From the NCBI GenBank assembly GCA_017387565.1, contig JAFOEY010000032.1, positions 124,001 through 188,000 on the forward strand: 64,000 nucleotides of DNA, written 5' to 3'. Shown here one piece after another: positions 52,606-62,275 of the stretch (position 1 is its first letter; every line of letters begins with the position of its first letter). Source of the DNA: Lachnospiraceae bacterium (GTDB taxonomy: Bacteria > Bacillota > Clostridia > Lachnospirales > Lachnospiraceae). The notes under the pieces were generated by a model. That model ran no database searches and was not told the DNA's origin. It was given only the letters and a program-made list of their open reading frames with translations. The position numbers and the translations under genes were made by a program.

Positions 52606-55086
52606 TTGGAAATACAGATTTCAGTCCGTGCATTTGTTGAATTTTTGATGCGCAACGGTGATATTGACAATCGAAGAAGTGTCGGAAGTGAAGATGCGAT
52701 GGCTGAAGGCGCACGTATTCATCGCATGATTCAGCGCAGGATGGGCGGAGAGTACCATGCAGAAGTGTCACTTTCCCATACTGTGCAGCTTGCAGATTAT
52801 GCCATTTTAATTGAGGGGCGTGCAGACGGTATTATAGATCGCCAAAACGGGGATATGGTTGTGGTAGATGAAATCAAAACCACATACAGGGAATTGAAAA
52901 GGATTAAAGAGCCTGAGCCGGTTCATCTTGCCCAGGCACAATGCTATGCCTATATTTATGCGTTGCAAAATGAATTGTCGCAGATTGGTGTCCGCATGAC
53001 CTACTGCAATATTGAGACTGAGGAAATCAAGTATTTTCATGAAAATTATTCGTTTGCCCAGCTGGAAAAGTGGTTTCTTCATATGATTGATTTGTATCGG
53101 AAATGGTCTGATTTTGAATATGAATGGAAATTAAAACGCCGGGAAAGCATCCGTGAGCTGTCATTCCCGTTTGAATATCGCACAGGACAAAAGCAACTGG
53201 TCGGTTATGTGTATCAGACCATCAATGAGCACAAAAAACTGTTTATAGAAGCGCCGACGGGAGTTGGTAAGACGATTTCTACGATTTATCCTTCTGTGAA
53301 AGCGGTGGGAGAAGGGAAAGCGGAAAAAATATTTTATTTGACGGCAAAAACCATTACAGGAAGTGTAGCCAGAGAAACGTTTGCGCTGTTGCGGGAACAG
53401 GGCTTTTGTTTTAAAACAGTCACCATTACGGCAAAAGAAAAAATGTGTCCGCTTGAGGAATGTGTATGCAATCCATTAGCCTGCCCTTATGCAAAGGGAC
53501 ATTATGATCGAATCAATGATGCTGTTTATGATTTGCTGACAAAAGAAGATGAATTTGACAGAGAGACAATCCTGGAATATGCGTTGCTGCATGAAGTCTG
53601 TCCCTTTGAGATGTGTCTTGATATGAGTTTATTTTCGGATGGAATTATTTGTGATTATAACTATTTATTTGATCCGTATGCCTATTTAAGGCGCTTTTTT
53701 GCAGAAGGACTGGGCGGTTTGTATCTGTTTTTGATTGATGAAGCACATAATCTCGTGGAACGGGGCAGAAATATGTATTCTGCAGTTCTGGTAAAAGAGG
53801 ATTTTCTGCGTTTTTGCGCAGATGTCAAAGAAATATCGCCGTATATTGCCAGATTATCCGAAAAGTGTAATAAGGAAATGCTGGCTTTGAAAAAAGAGTG
53901 TGAGCATTACAAGGTTCTGCCCGGATGTGCAAAGTTTATCAATGCGTGTAATAAACTGCATGGTGCCATTCATCAATATTTAGAAGATCACGATGAAAGT
54001 CCGATCAGGCAGATTTTATTAGATTTCTATTTTGAAATCGGCCGGTTTTTAGATACTTATGATCGAATGAATGCGGAACACTATGTGACCTATACCGGTT
54101 ATGATGAAGAAGATCGTTTCTTTATTAAAGAGTTTTGCGTAGATCCGTCTGAAGAGTTGAAAAAATGTATGGATAAAGGTGTGGCTTCTGTGTTATTTTC
54201 GGCTACCTTTTTGCCAATTCAATATTACAAAAGCCTGTTAGGTGGTGAAGACGGCGATTATGAGGTGTATGCAAAGAGTACGTTTTCGCCGGATCGACAG
54301 ATACAACTGATTGGTCGGGAAGTGACCAGCAAATACACCAGACGAAATGAAACGGAATATGAAAATATTGCAAGATATATTCATGCGGTGATTGATGCAA
54401 AAGATGGTAATTATATGGTGTTTTTTCCGTCCCATGCTTTTTTGGAGCATGTCTATGATGCTTTTATGAATTTGTACGGACAAGAAGAGCATGTGAGAAT
54501 CTTACGGCAGAAGTCCCGAATGAGTGAAGCACAGAGAGAGGATTTTTTGGAATATTTTTCCTACAGCAAGCCGCCTGACTTTGAGGGGAAAATCGATATG
54601 GAAATCGCTTTTGAAGAAGAAAAAACTCTCTCATATGAGCATACAGAGATGAATCTTTCCGGTAAAAAAAACGATTGTGAACCGTTTTTGGAAGACAAGT
54701 CAAAAGTGCTTTTAGGATTTTGTGTTCAGGGAGGTATTTTTTCAGAGGGAATTGATTTGAAACACGATTCTCTGATTGGTGCAATTATTGTTGGAACCGG
54801 ATTGCCTCAGGTGGGACCGGAACGGGAAATTTTAAAGCAGCATTTTGACAGCATGGGACAGGATGGTTTTGATTATGCCTACAAATATCCCGGCATGAAC
54901 AAGGTGCTGCAGGCTGCCGGCCGTGTCATCCGAACCAAAGACGATGCCGGAATTATTGTACTTTTGGATGAACGTTTTTTACAGGCAGGTTATAAAAAAA
55001 TGTTTCCGGCAGAATGGAAACATGTGAAATCGGTTGGGATTTCCGAGATGTATCTCTGTGCAAAGTCCTTTTGGGAAGAACTGTAG
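52606..55086 (+). CDS. XPD/DinG-type helicase with N-terminal PD-(D/E)XK nuclease-like domain
   Basis: About 826 residues. The N-terminal 150 have a RecB/Cas4-like nuclease pattern (EGRADGII, VVVDEIKTTYREL, AQAQCYAYIYAL). The helicase has Walker A EAPTGVGKTIST, the iron-sulfur cysteines (CPLEECVCNPLACPYAKG and CPFEMCLDM), DEAH (LIDEAHNLVER), SVLFSATF and the C-terminal GRVIRTKDDAG motif. It should unwind DNA 5' to 3' in repair. The start is a TTG: TTG 52606 has AAAGGA at the right distance, whereas TTG 52588 has no ribosome site. It forms a single-gene unit with its own terminator. Confidence 0.87.
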   Translation: MEIQISVRAFVEFLMRNGDIDNRRSVGSEDAMAEGARIHRMIQRRMGGEYHAEVSLSHTVQLADYAILIEGRADGIIDRQNGDMVVVDEIKTTYRELKRIKEPEPVHLAQAQCYAYIYALQNELSQIGVRMTYCNIETEEIKYFHENYSFAQLEKWFLHMIDLYRKWSDFEYEWKLKRRESIRELSFPFEYRTGQKQLVGYVYQTINEHKKLFIEAPTGVGKTISTIYPSVKAVGEGKAEKIFYLTAKTITGSVARETFALLREQGFCFKTVTITAKEKMCPLEECVCNPLACPYAKGHYDRINDAVYDLLTKEDEFDRETILEYALLHEVCPFEMCLDMSLFSDGIICDYNYLFDPYAYLRRFFAEGLGGLYLFLIDEAHNLVERGRNMYSAVLVKEDFLRFCADVKEISPYIARLSEKCNKEMLALKKECEHYKVLPGCAKFINACNKLHGAIHQYLEDHDESPIRQILLDFYFEIGRFLDTYDRMNAEHYVTYTGYDEEDRFFIKEFCVDPSEELKKCMDKGVASVLFSATFLPIQYYKSLLGGEDGDYEVYAKSTFSPDRQIQLIGREVTSKYTRRNETEYENIARYIHAVIDAKDGNYMVFFPSHAFLEHVYDAFMNLYGQEEHVRILRQKSRMSEAQREDFLEYFSYSKPPDFEGKIDMEIAFEEEKTLSYEHTEMNLSGKKNDCEPFLEDKSKVLLGFCVQGGIFSEGIDLKHDSLIGAIIVGTGLPQVGPEREILKQHFDSMGQDGFDYAYKYPGMNKVLQAAGRVIRTKDDAGIIVLLDERFLQAGYKKMFPAEWKHVKSVGISEMYLCAKSFWEEL

Positions 55087-55108
55087 TTTGAGTTATTTAT
55101 TATACAGA

Positions 55109-55140
55109 TAAAATAGCGACCGTAAGGTCGTTATTTTTAT
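55109..55140 (+). terminator. Intrinsic terminator after the helicase gene
   Basis: AAATAGCGACC pairs with GGTCGTTATTT around GTAA, then TTAT. Confidence 0.9.
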
Positions 55141-55729
55141 GCTTTCTTTTCGGATTTGTGTTGTCGGTATTTGCAATAAAAGATGCAAATATATTATGCC
55201 TGCATACCACTTTTACTTTTGCAGACTCTCTGTCGGTGTTTTTCGAAATGTTCGCAGTATTTGAGAAATACATGTTATTTTTATAAAAATATTAGGTGTT
55301 ACGATAAACAAAATTATCCACAAATGATACAAATAACGATATATAACACGCGATATAGTTTACATAAAATGCGATACTTGGAAAATGACGATAAAAAATA
55401 AAAAAGGAATTAATAAGGCGAAAAATGAATGAATATGAAAATAAACTTGCAGGATTAAAGCGAAAATGTGTCTGAAAAAGTCGAAATCTGAAATGTGCAT
55501 AAGTATGTGTAAAATGTGGATTTATAGAATAATAAACAATGTTATGTAATATTTTTGCAAGTTTTCTCCCAAATTGATTTGCAAGATTTTATTCTCGTGG
55601 CTCAAAATAAATAACACGACGCAACTAACTTATGTAAACCAATGATAATTAAGAAAAAATACGTGTGTTTTTGCAAATGTTTTCACAACTGGCGTTTTTA
55701 AATGTTTTGCTGAAATGAGTAAATGGTTT

Positions 55730-55903
55730 TTGCATGCTCACATAGTATTATTAAATGACCGGTTTCAAAACTCAGACTTCGTCTTCAGACAGTTGAAACC
55801 GGTCATTACTTTTGTTTGCTTATGCCGCTAAGAAAGACACGGAACCTCGTAAAAGCCGTCGGACAAAAAAGATATATAACGGGAACACAAATCCCAAAAG
55901 GGA
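55730..55903. repeat. Family A element, copy 8
   Basis: The central hairpin ATGACCGGTTTCAA / TTGAAACCGGTCAT (about 55755-55806) is followed by TATGCCGCTAAGAAAGACAC, GGACAAAAAAGATATATAA and GGAACACAAATCCCAAAAGG. The left side has GCATGCTCACATAGTATTATT. Confidence 0.85.
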
Positions 55904-56181
55904 AAAAATAATTTAAAAAGTCATGATAGTTGTCAGAAATGAGCATTTAAGTGCGAATAAACTTATAGATATTGTAATGTTGATTTTTTCGAGATTTGAC
56001 CCCTACAGATTTTTTCGGGATTTGCCCCATATCATATTTCCTATCTTGTATGTATGTGGTACAATTAACACAAAATATTGTGATGACAGCAGGAGGATGC
56101 GTTATGTGGGCATACAGTGCAGCATTTTGGAAAATGGAAAAGTGATTTTAAACAAATTTTAAGAAAGTGTTTACATTGCGT

Positions 56182-56208
56182 TGACACATCTTAGTAGTGA
56201 ATGTGTCA
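56182..56208 (+). promoter_or_regulatory. Inverted repeat upstream of the ABC operon
   Basis: TGACACA-N13-TGTGTCA. The left half overlaps a TTGACA that could be a -35 box, and TATATT/TATGAT boxes follow at 56213-56222. This is a plausible operator, but no regulator can be named. Confidence 0.4.
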
Positions 56209-56364
56209 TCATATATTATGATATGAAATTATTTTTTTTATAATTGTGTTTCTGAAGAATATAACTATCCTATCATAGACGTGGAATTCATAGACGTGGA
56301 ATAGTAAGCTTTTTTGAAAACACAATGGAAAAGTGGAAAGAAAAACAGAGGGAAAAGAAAATCT

Positions 56365-57084
56365 ATGGAGGAGAAAAAGCCTGTAATCAGGGTAAAGGAT
56401 TTATATAAGGTATATAAAGTGGGTGACACAAAGGTCAGGGCATTAAACGGTGTGAGTTTTGATATTTACCGTGGAGAGTTCTGTGCGATTGTGGGCGCAT
56501 CCGGATCCGGTAAGTCTACATTATTAAATATGCTGGCCGGACTGGAAAAGCCGACAAAAGGTGAAATTGTGATTGCCGGTGAGCATATGGAGACAAAGAC
56601 GGAAAATGCTTTGGTGGCATTCAGACGCAATCATATCGGATTTATTTTCCAGTCATTTAACCTTCTGCCGACCATGACCGCTGTGGAAAATATCGCCTTA
56701 CCACTAACCTTTCAGGGGATGGATAAGGAAAAGCGGACAAAGCTTGCGAAGCAGGCCATAAAAATGGTGGGGCTTCAAAAGTACAGTCGGCACAAACCGA
56801 CACAGATGTCAGGAGGACAGCAACAGCGAATTGGTGTAGCCCGTGCACTTGTTGTGAATCCGGAAATCATCTTTGCGGATGAACCGACCGGAAATCTGGA
56901 TTCGAAGACATCGGAGGAAATCATGGGATTGATGAGAAAGGTTGTTGTGGATAATAATCAGACGTTGATTATGGTAACACATGATAATCATCTGGCAGAA
57001 TATGCAGACCGGATATTCCATATTAAGGATGGTAAGATTTTGAAAATTGAAGATAAAAGACTGATGAGGCAAACCGGTACATAG
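56365..57084 (+). CDS. ABC transporter ATPase, MacB/LolD type
   Basis: 239 residues. All nucleotide-binding motifs are present: Walker A GASGSGKST, Q-loop FQSFNLLPTMTAVEN, signature MSGGQQQRIGVARAL, Walker B IIFADEPTGNLD and the switch His (MVTHD). The NLLPTMTAVEN segment is typical of ATPases that partner FtsX/MacB permeases. ATG 56365 follows GAGGG at some distance; an in-frame TTG at 56314 is a weaker longer start. It heads a three-gene set with the exported protein (95 bases on) and the permease. Confidence 0.93.
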   Translation: MEEKKPVIRVKDLYKVYKVGDTKVRALNGVSFDIYRGEFCAIVGASGSGKSTLLNMLAGLEKPTKGEIVIAGEHMETKTENALVAFRRNHIGFIFQSFNLLPTMTAVENIALPLTFQGMDKEKRTKLAKQAIKMVGLQKYSRHKPTQMSGGQQQRIGVARALVVNPEIIFADEPTGNLDSKTSEEIMGLMRKVVVDNNQTLIMVTHDNHLAEYADRIFHIKDGKILKIEDKRLMRQTGT

Positions 57085-57178
57085 AGATTTATATGGGAAA
57101 ATGTCTTGAAAAAAGTATTGTAAAAGCAGAGATGCGTATATGAAATAAGTGGATTATAAAGTAGAGGATAAAAGAAAA

Positions 57179-58786
57179 ATGAAAAAAGTTAAAAGAAACC
57201 TTAACAAAATTGCGAAAAGCCTTACTATGCTGGCTGTTACACTTTTTGTGATATGCGGAGCCTTCATAATACAGGGAGAACAGACGGAAGTGTATGCAAC
57301 TACGTTAAGTGACAACGATATTGATACAACTCCCGTCAGCACCAGTGAATTTATCATGGTCGGTGGCGACTGGGTAACCCCGACCGCAGTTCATGGCAGA
57401 ACGGTAAATGTCGTGCTTCCGGTTGTCAATATGTCGGTTACCAATCTGACCAATGTAATTGTGACACCGGTTATTGCTTCCGATACAAAAGAGTGGCCTT
57501 TTGAAATTCAGACAAGCGGTTATACGCAGACCATTCCGGATTTGCCCGGTAAAGGAAACGGACAAAATGATATGGATCGCCGCAGGGAGTTAACCTGGAC
57601 ATTCCAGACGAGAGAGGATGTGTTAAACGGTTATTATAAAATTCCTTTTAATGTCATCTATTATAGTGGAACATCTTATGAAACCGTAACCATCACAACG
57701 TGGGTTAAGGCCATTGGTGCCCCGGGCAGTGGGCAGCTTTCCAACGGTGGTTCTGCTTTATCGACCCCTCGTGTAATAATTACGGGATTTGATACGGTAC
57801 CAAGCAAAGTTTATGCGGGAGATACCTTTACTTTGACCCTGCATTTAAAGAACACGTCAAAAAGAACGGCTGTTTCTAATATGCAGGTGGATTTATCAGC
57901 GCCTTCAGCCGGAACAGATACGGCGTCCACTTATGAAGCATTTTTACCTACCAGCGGTTCCAATACTCTGTATGTTGAACGGATTGGTGCGGATGCGACA
58001 GCAGATGTTTCGATTGAAATGACGGCAAAAGCGGATTTATCCCAAAAGCCGTATGCCATTGCAGTGAATATGGTTTATGAAGATTCGGATTATGCTGCAT
58101 TTACAGCAAAAGCGGATGTGTCGATTCCGGTAAATCAGGATGCGCGTTTTGATATCAGTTCTATGGAAATCATGCCGACGGATATCCCGGTGGGCGGACA
58201 GAGCAATGTGATGTTCAGTATTTATAATACAGGGAAAACGACACTTTATAATGTTCAGGTAAAATTTGAGGGAGATTCGATTTCCGGCGGCAGTTGCTTT
58301 ATCGGAAAAATTGATCCGGGCGGAACAGGCAATGTGGATGCCATGGTCGAGGGTGTTGCAGCAACAGCGGATGACGGTATGGTAAAAGCAGTTGTTACAT
58401 ATGAAGATGAATCCGGAAATGCTTTCACACATGAAGAAATGTTTACATTGTATGTATATGAAGAAAGCTTTGATGAGGAAATGATGTATGATGATATTTA
58501 CATGGAAGAAGAAGGTGGAAAGTCACATACGGGGCTGATTGTCGGTATCGTTATAATCCTTATCATTGCTGCAATAGTAACGACTGTTATCATATTGAAG
58601 AAACGAAAAAGAAAAAAAGAGCAGCAGGAGTTGGAAGAAGAACTTTTGGATGATGACATTGTATCAGAGGATGCAACCGATGATGCTGCGAACATAATGG
58701 ACAAGAACAATCTGAATCAGATGCAGGAAACGGCTTCGGAAAAACAAGAGGTTGAGACAAAAACGGATTCAGAGTCGGAAGAATAA
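57179..58786 (+). CDS. Exported membrane-anchored accessory protein of the ABC system
   Basis: About 535 residues. A signal peptide (SLTMLAVTLFVICGAFIIQG, cleaved near VYA) is followed by three to four Ig-like beta domains with the spacing of CARDB/NEW3 modules (VIITGFDTVPSKVYAGDTFTLTLHLKNTSK; DISSMEIMPTDIPVGGQSNVMFSIYNTGK). A C-terminal helix (GLIVGIVIILIIAAIVTTVIIL) ends in a basic stop and an acidic cytoplasmic tail. Lying between the ATPase and the permease, it probably takes the place of the periplasmic adaptor of MacA-type pumps, or binds the substrate (inference). ATG 57179 follows AGAGGA; an upstream GTG at 57149 is less likely. Confidence 0.75.
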   Translation: MKKVKRNLNKIAKSLTMLAVTLFVICGAFIIQGEQTEVYATTLSDNDIDTTPVSTSEFIMVGGDWVTPTAVHGRTVNVVLPVVNMSVTNLTNVIVTPVIASDTKEWPFEIQTSGYTQTIPDLPGKGNGQNDMDRRRELTWTFQTREDVLNGYYKIPFNVIYYSGTSYETVTITTWVKAIGAPGSGQLSNGGSALSTPRVIITGFDTVPSKVYAGDTFTLTLHLKNTSKRTAVSNMQVDLSAPSAGTDTASTYEAFLPTSGSNTLYVERIGADATADVSIEMTAKADLSQKPYAIAVNMVYEDSDYAAFTAKADVSIPVNQDARFDISSMEIMPTDIPVGGQSNVMFSIYNTGKTTLYNVQVKFEGDSISGGSCFIGKIDPGGTGNVDAMVEGVAATADDGMVKAVVTYEDESGNAFTHEEMFTLYVYEESFDEEMMYDDIYMEEEGGKSHTGLIVGIVIILIIAAIVTTVIILKKRKRKKEQQELEEELLDDDIVSEDATDDAANIMDKNNLNQMQETASEKQEVETKTDSESEE

Positions 58787-58809
58787 GAGCCGGTTATAGG
58801 AGAAGCAGT

Positions 58810-60198
58810 ATGAAGTTTCGAGATTTATTACGGCTTAGTACAAGCAATTTATTTAAAAGAAAACTAAGGACCGTTCTTACGATACTGGGCGTTACAATTG
58901 GTGTGGCTTCGATTGTAGTCATGGTTTCTCTGGGGCTGGGACTTAGCCGGTCGGTAACAGAAGAAATGTCGAATTACGGAAGTCTGACCAGTGTGGAAGT
59001 CCGTGATGCATCAAACGGTTATTATTATATGGATATGGGAGAAGAATCTCAGGATGTTGATGAGAATAAGCATCTGGATGATGACGCCATTGAAGAACTG
59101 AAGGCGCTGCCCAACGTTGTTGATGTAATTCCCATGCTTTCCATAGATGTTATGATCAAGAGTGGTGCGTATGAAGGAAATTATATTACTTTGTATGGCG
59201 TACCTGACGGATATCTGGAAAGTCAGAATGTGGAGCTTGCATCCGGAACCTACCCGTCTGAAAATGGTGGCGTGCCAAGTATTTTGTATGGCAATATGGT
59301 TCTTTCCCAGATGTATAACGAAAAGACTCAGAGTGGATACTGGTATGACGGCGTGTTGGCTGATGTGGATCTGATGAAAGATCCGGTTACATTTATTCTG
59401 GATCAGGATGCCTACTGGCAGTATCAGTCAGGAGGAACCGGAGAGGATGGAACGGTACCGCAAATGCCGAAAAAGCATATATTTGAAACCAGTGGCGTTA
59501 TTGCAGGCGGACCGGATGAGTATAATTCCTATAGCTACTTTATGTACTGCAATATTGATGATTTGAAAGCGGTTTTAAAGCGTGATTTTAAAAATAAAGT
59601 TATTCCGGGACAGCCTACTACAAAAAGTGGTAAGCCATATAAGCAACTGTATTACAGTCAGTTAAAGGTTATGACGGATACCATGGATCACGTATCGGAT
59701 TTACAGAAAGAAATCAGCAGTATGGGATATAGTGCTTCCAGTGATGCGGAGTGGATAGCACAAGAGCAAAAGACTCTTGGTTATATCCAGCTTGTGCTTG
59801 GAGGCATTGGTGCGGTTTCTTTGTTAGTTGCAGCTATTGGTATAGCCAATACCATGATGATGTCAATTTATGAGAGAACGAAAGAAATCGGAATCATGAA
59901 AGTGCTTGGGTGCGATATGCGTAATATTCAGGGAATGTTTCTGATAGAAGCAGGTTTTATTGGTTTGATTGGTGGAATTACCGGACTGGTCATCAGTTAC
60001 GGGTTATCGGTGACTGTCAATTTTCTGGTTGCCAATGTGGCCAGTGATATGGGAATTAGTGGCGGCATATCTTATATTCCTTTATGGCTGGCGCTTATGT
60101 CCCTGGTTTTTGCGGTGTTTGTTGGAATGATAGCAGGGTTCTTCCCTTCACTTAGAGCAATGAAACTCAGTCCGCTTGCAGCAATTAGAAATGAATAA
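58810..60198 (+). CDS. ABC transporter permease, FtsX/MacB type
   Basis: 462 residues. One N-terminal helix (TVLTILGVTIGVASIVVMVSLGLGL) is followed by a large extracellular MacB-like domain (about 45-310) and three C-terminal helices with the FtsX signature (IGIANTMMMSIYERTKEIGIMKVLGC, GFIGLIGGITGLVISYGL, LVFAVFVGMIAGFFPSLRAMKLSPLAAIRNE). Such permeases do not move substrate through the membrane; they transmit force to extracellular partners. RBS TAGGAGAAG. Its last residue lies just before a degenerate family A remnant. Confidence 0.93.
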   Translation: MKFRDLLRLSTSNLFKRKLRTVLTILGVTIGVASIVVMVSLGLGLSRSVTEEMSNYGSLTSVEVRDASNGYYYMDMGEESQDVDENKHLDDDAIEELKALPNVVDVIPMLSIDVMIKSGAYEGNYITLYGVPDGYLESQNVELASGTYPSENGGVPSILYGNMVLSQMYNEKTQSGYWYDGVLADVDLMKDPVTFILDQDAYWQYQSGGTGEDGTVPQMPKKHIFETSGVIAGGPDEYNSYSYFMYCNIDDLKAVLKRDFKNKVIPGQPTTKSGKPYKQLYYSQLKVMTDTMDHVSDLQKEISSMGYSASSDAEWIAQEQKTLGYIQLVLGGIGAVSLLVAAIGIANTMMMSIYERTKEIGIMKVLGCDMRNIQGMFLIEAGFIGLIGGITGLVISYGLSVTVNFLVANVASDMGISGGISYIPLWLALMSLVFAVFVGMIAGFFPSLRAMKLSPLAAIRNE

Positions 60199-60267
60199 TC
60201 GAATCCGTCAGCAACGAGGAAAATGCAATGTACTTGCACAATTTCACTTGACGACTGCTGATCGGCG

Positions 60268-60355
60268 ATAAAAATAATGACCTGTTTCAACCATCCGGCA
60301 ACCGAAGTATGAAGTGGCAAAGACATATATTGGGAGCAAAAACTGAAAACGGATA
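60268..60355. repeat. Family A remnant, copy 9
   Basis: AATAATGACCTGTTTCAAC is recognisable as the left half of the core and is followed directly by CCGAAGTATGAAGTGGCAAAGACATATAT, the right outer part as in copy 1. The centre is deleted. It occupies the gap after the permease gene. Confidence 0.7.
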
Positions 60356-60405
60356 AAAATTATTGCAAATTTGTAGTTTTTTTTATAGAACATTTTCAGT
60401 CTTTA

Positions 60406-60414
60406 TGGTATACT
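60406..60414 (+). promoter_or_regulatory. Extended -10 promoter of the coiled-coil gene
   Basis: TGGTATACT (TGn plus TATACT at 60409-60414) with TAGAAC 17 bases upstream. The valS promoter has the same form. Confidence 0.55.
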
Positions 60415-60498
60415 TTATTTAGTATTTCGGTATTGTTTTTTGTTACAAAAATCAGAGATACCGGGGGATACAAATTTTGGAAATAGGGGCGAAGAAAA

Positions 60499-62229
60499 AT
60501 GCAAAATAACGGAATGGACGCAGCAAGAAAGGCTGCAGAGGAAGCAGCAAGAAAGGCAGCAGCGGCAGCAGCTATGAAAGCAGCTGCAGAAGCCGGAGGA
60601 GATGAAGCTGCGCAAAGACAGGCTAAACAGGCAAGAGAAGCGCTTGCAAAAGCAAAACAGGAACAACATCAGGCACAACAACAGGTTCAGAATGTGTCTG
60701 ATGCCGGAAATAAAGTTGGTTCTGCGGAAGAAGCAAAACGTCAGTCGACTGAAATAGCAGCAAAGAGGAGAGCTATAGATTTATCGCAAAAGGTTGCAGA
60801 AGAAGTCGCAAGGCAGGCAGCACACGAGGCGGTAGAAAAGGGATCCAGTGAAAAGGATGCAGCTCGTAAAGTGCTGGAAGAAGAAACAATCCGAAAGGCT
60901 ATTGTTGAATCCACCAAACAGCTGGCAGAAGAAGTTGCAAAGCGTGTGGCTGATGAGAATAATGTAAAGGTTGCGGAAGCAGCTAAAAATTGCGATGAGA
61001 TTATTCAAAAAGCAAAAGCAGAAGCAAAAGAAAAAGCAGAATCAGAAGCGAAGACACAGATTTCTGATTTATTAATTAAAGCTCAGGATGAGACCGAAGC
61101 TTCAATAAAAGAACTAATAACAAAAACCGAAGAAGCTGCTAACAAAAAATGTGAAGAAAGCAAAGCGGCTGCAAATAAAGCTTTGGAGACCTCCGAGGCT
61201 GAGGCTAAGAAAAAATTAGAAGAAAAGAATAATGCGGCTAAGAAAAAATACGAAGAAATTCTTGCAGAGGCTAAAAAGAATTATGATGAAACAATAGCTG
61301 CTTCTCAAAAAGAATATGAAGATACCATTGCTGAAAGCCGTGATAAATGCACACAGGCTTTGAAGGATGCTGATGATACTGCAAAGTCGATGATTGATGC
61401 CACAAAGGCAAAAGCTGAAGCTGAAGGCAAAGCAAAAGTTCTGGCATTAAAGACAAAGTCTGAAAACGATTTCAATGCAACTGTTGCAGATAAAGTGAAA
61501 GCAGCAGAAGAAGTTGCAAAAGCAAAGGCGTCTGAAGAAATTCACAAGGTTGAAACAGAAACTGCCAGTCGTGTTGAAGAAGTTGTGAAACAAGAGATCG
61601 TGAAAAAAGCTATTATGGATGCGATTGATGCAATGGAGCAGATTGAGGCTGATAAAGTTAGGAAAGCAGAGGAAGAGAGAATTCGCAAGGAGGCAGAAGC
61701 AGAGCGCCTGAGAAAAGAAGCGGAGGCAAAAGCAAAAGCAGAGGCAGAGGCCGAAGCGCGCAGAGTGGAAGCGGAACGTTTAAGAAAAGAGGCAGAAGCA
61801 AAGGCGAAAGCAGATGCAGCAGAAAAACAGCGTAAAGCTGCAGAGGCTCTTGTTTTCAGACAGATTCAGGAAGAAGAAAGAAGAAAAGCGGAAAAAGCGG
61901 GAATTACATATACCCAGCCGGGATTTACATCAACCTTGGCCGGTGTTACATCAACTCAGGCCGGACCAACATCAACCCAGCCCGGACCAACATCGACCCA
62001 GCCGGGATTTACATCAACCCAACCGGGACCGACTTCAACACAGCCGGGTGCAATGTCAACCCAGCCCGGCAGACCTACCATTACGATGCCCGGCGGCGGT
62101 GGAAAGCTCTCTTTTGCTGAGTTTGAGCAGGCTGCTAAAAAGCTTAAAATTCTATTGGATAATGGTATTATTTCACAGGAGGAATTTGCGGCAGAGAAAC
62201 AAAGACTGGTTGCCAATATGGAAATTTAG
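60499..62229 (+). CDS. Long coiled-coil protein with Thr/Pro repeats and a SHOCT domain
   Basis: 576 residues. Residues 1-455 are an almost unbroken Ala/Lys/Glu coiled coil (for example AAEEAARKAAAAAAMKAAAEAGG, EAEKKLEEKNNAAKKKYEEI), similar in composition to TolA and to tail-fibre or stalk proteins. Residues 475-523 are seven heptapeptide repeats (GPTSTQP). The end is a SHOCT domain (LKILLDNGIISQEEFAAEKQRL), a short module common at C-termini and thought to mediate oligomerisation. No signal peptide or membrane helix is visible, so it is cytoplasmic by sequence. Function unknown; a scaffold is the simplest guess. Confidence 0.8.
   Translation: MQNNGMDAARKAAEEAARKAAAAAAMKAAAEAGGDEAAQRQAKQAREALAKAKQEQHQAQQQVQNVSDAGNKVGSAEEAKRQSTEIAAKRRAIDLSQKVAEEVARQAAHEAVEKGSSEKDAARKVLEEETIRKAIVESTKQLAEEVAKRVADENNVKVAEAAKNCDEIIQKAKAEAKEKAESEAKTQISDLLIKAQDETEASIKELITKTEEAANKKCEESKAAANKALETSEAEAKKKLEEKNNAAKKKYEEILAEAKKNYDETIAASQKEYEDTIAESRDKCTQALKDADDTAKSMIDATKAKAEAEGKAKVLALKTKSENDFNATVADKVKAAEEVAKAKASEEIHKVETETASRVEEVVKQEIVKKAIMDAIDAMEQIEADKVRKAEEERIRKEAEAERLRKEAEAKAKAEAEAEARRVEAERLRKEAEAKAKADAAEKQRKAAEALVFRQIQEEERRKAEKAGITYTQPGFTSTLAGVTSTQAGPTSTQPGPTSTQPGFTSTQPGPTSTQPGAMSTQPGRPTITMPGGGGKLSFAEFEQAAKKLKILLDNGIISQEEFAAEKQRLVANMEI
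61921..62067 (+). repeat. Seven 21-bp coding repeats (G-x-TSTQP)
   Basis: In-frame units GFTSTLA, GVTSTQA, GPTSTQP, GPTSTQP, GFTSTQP, GPTSTQP and GAMSTQP form a Thr/Ser/Pro linker between the coiled coil and the SHOCT domain. The DNA units are similar but not identical. Confidence 0.9.
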
Positions 62230-62275
62230 TTTTGTTTCATAAAGCAAACGATATGATATATTTATTGTTTTGATT

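Larger units (their letters stand above)
55141..56364. other. 1.2-kb AT-rich region without a convincing gene
   Basis: The left edge (55146-55163) carries TTTTCGGATTTGTGTT, the outer arm of family A, while the matching arm (AACACAAATCCC) is at 55882-55893, with copy 8 of the core inside. A 16-codon frame (55425-55475) behind AAGGCG is too short to judge. A direct repeat TTTTTTCGAGATTTGACCCC / TTTTTTCGGGATTTGCCCC occurs near 55983-56025. Longer open frames here are AT-rich, lack ribosome sites and show no domain. Confidence 0.5.

Noticed and set aside
55183..55401. 72-codon frame in the 1.2-kb gap
   Set aside because: No ribosome site, very AT-rich, amino-acid make-up (many Tyr, Cys, Asn) typical of random AT-rich DNA.
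55923..56162. 79-codon frame upstream of the ABC operon
   Set aside because: It contains an imperfect direct repeat and no ribosome site; no domain is visible.
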